Source: Clostridia bacterium
GTDB taxonomy: Bacteria > Bacillota > Clostridia > Oscillospirales > CAG-272
Direction of reading: 5' to 3'
NCBI GenBank assembly: GCA_900754175.1
Contig: CAAEBS010000144.1
Coordinates: 1 to 6,313, forward strand
DNA length: 6,313 nucleotides
Position numbers and translations under genes: made by a program. Shown one piece after another: positions 5,983-6,313 of this stretch (the stretch's first letter is position 1; the number at the start of each line of letters is the position of its first letter). Below the pieces are notes generated by a model. It made no database searches. It had not been told where the DNA came from and saw only the letters and a list, made by a program, of their open reading frames with translations.

Positions 5983-6276
5983 ATGGCAGAGGAAATCAAA
6001 AATCTTGTAGAGGGCAAATACCTGGAATATAAGGGACTGCCGCTTGTGAGAGAAGAAAATACGATCGTTTACGGCGACATGAACGATAAATGTATTCTGA
6101 TTCTGGAGATCATGTCCTATAAGGAAGAGAGCGGAAACAAGGTCCCGGATAAGATCCTTATCCAGCTTGTGGATCCTAAGGATCAGAGCAAGATATTCCG
6201 TCAGGGCGACAAGTCGGGTCTGTACGACGCCTTCAACCTGGGGCTGATCTGGTTTGAACATGAGATGAAGAAGTGA
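5983..6276 (+). CDS. Uncharacterised 97-residue protein
   Basis: This is a small acidic/basic-mixed soluble protein with no signal peptide, membrane segment or cysteine-pair motif (one Cys, in NDKCILIL). I cannot name the family. From memory it resembles unnamed small proteins of Clostridia built around a LEYKGLPLVREENTIVYG-like opening, a hydrophobic strand CILILEIMSY, a second strand DKILIQLVD and a C-terminal GLYDAFNLGLIWFEHEM helix. The pattern suggests a compact beta-rich domain closed by a helix. The start is the ATG at 5983: AGAGAGG (5967-5973) lies 9 bases before it and a strong promoter lies 41 bases before it. Upstream in-frame ATGs at 5869 and 5950 lie before, or almost at, the predicted transcript start. 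The gene stands alone after tmcAL and ends 11-12 bases before a palindromic repeat. The promoter strength implies substantial expression. No function is proposed. Confidence 0.85.
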   Translation: MAEEIKNLVEGKYLEYKGLPLVREENTIVYGDMNDKCILILEIMSYKEESGNKVPDKILIQLVDPKDQSKIFRQGDKSGLYDAFNLGLIWFEHEMKK

Positions 6277-6287
6277 GTGGGGAGTGC

Positions 6288-6313
6288 CGGGGGAAACTTT
6301 TCTGGAGAAAAGT
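6288..6313 (+). repeat. Second copy of the long palindrome (cut by window end)
   Basis: GGGGGAAACTTTTCT (6289-6303), centre GG, then AGAAAAGT (6306-6313) match the palindrome at 246-279 exactly in inverse orientation, including the C at 6288. The right arm runs off the window. It begins 11 bases after the stop codon of the 97-residue gene, following a G-rich leader (6277-6286) like the one beside the left copy. Confidence 0.75.

Overview
The window looks like chromosomal DNA of a GC-rich gut-type Clostridia bacterium, probably of the Oscillospiraceae/Ruminococcaceae group (Faecalibacterium, Gemmiger or Subdoligranulum-like). The grounds are GGAGG-type ribosome binding sites, sigma-A-like promoters, a Firmicutes-type tmcAL gene, and families of short hairpin repeats between genes. 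The organism is inferred from family resemblance and style, not from a diagnostic marker.

Layout. Bases 1-290 hold no gene. They contain two copies of a roughly 111-base-period hairpin repeat and then a long perfect palindrome. Next come two minus-strand genes that form a likely operon, transcribed right to left: a Gfo/Idh/MocA-type NAD(P)-dependent oxidoreductase (1178-2197) followed by a xylose-isomerase-like TIM-barrel enzyme (292-1134). An AraC-family regulator (2364-3260, plus strand) diverges from them across a 166-base region rich in inverted repeats, which is the usual arrangement for a local sugar-responsive activator. The araC gene converges on acetate kinase, ackA (3309-4535, minus strand), whose rho-independent terminator overlaps the araC stop codon.

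ackA is divergent from tmcAL (4660-5826, plus strand), the acetate-dependent tRNA(Met) cytidine acetate ligase, and a clear sigma-A promoter for ackA lies between them. Downstream of tmcAL, a near-consensus extended -10 promoter drives a 97-residue protein of unknown function (5983-6276). The window ends inside a second copy of the palindrome seen at the left edge, again starting about 12 bases after a stop codon and in the same orientation relative to the gene before it.

How the genes fit together. The left half reads as a small carbohydrate-derivative module: oxidise a sugar or polyol hydroxyl, then isomerise, epimerise or eliminate, under an AraC switch. It has no transporter or kinase inside the window. 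The right half is core physiology: acetate/acetyl-phosphate/ATP exchange by AckA, and a tRNA-modifying enzyme that consumes acetate and ATP. I found no mobile-element genes, CRISPR array, phage genes, rRNA or tRNA. I also found no clear new multi-gene system. The most useful leads are the stop-codon-associated palindromes, the compact oxidoreductase/TIM-barrel pair and the uncharacterised 97-residue protein.
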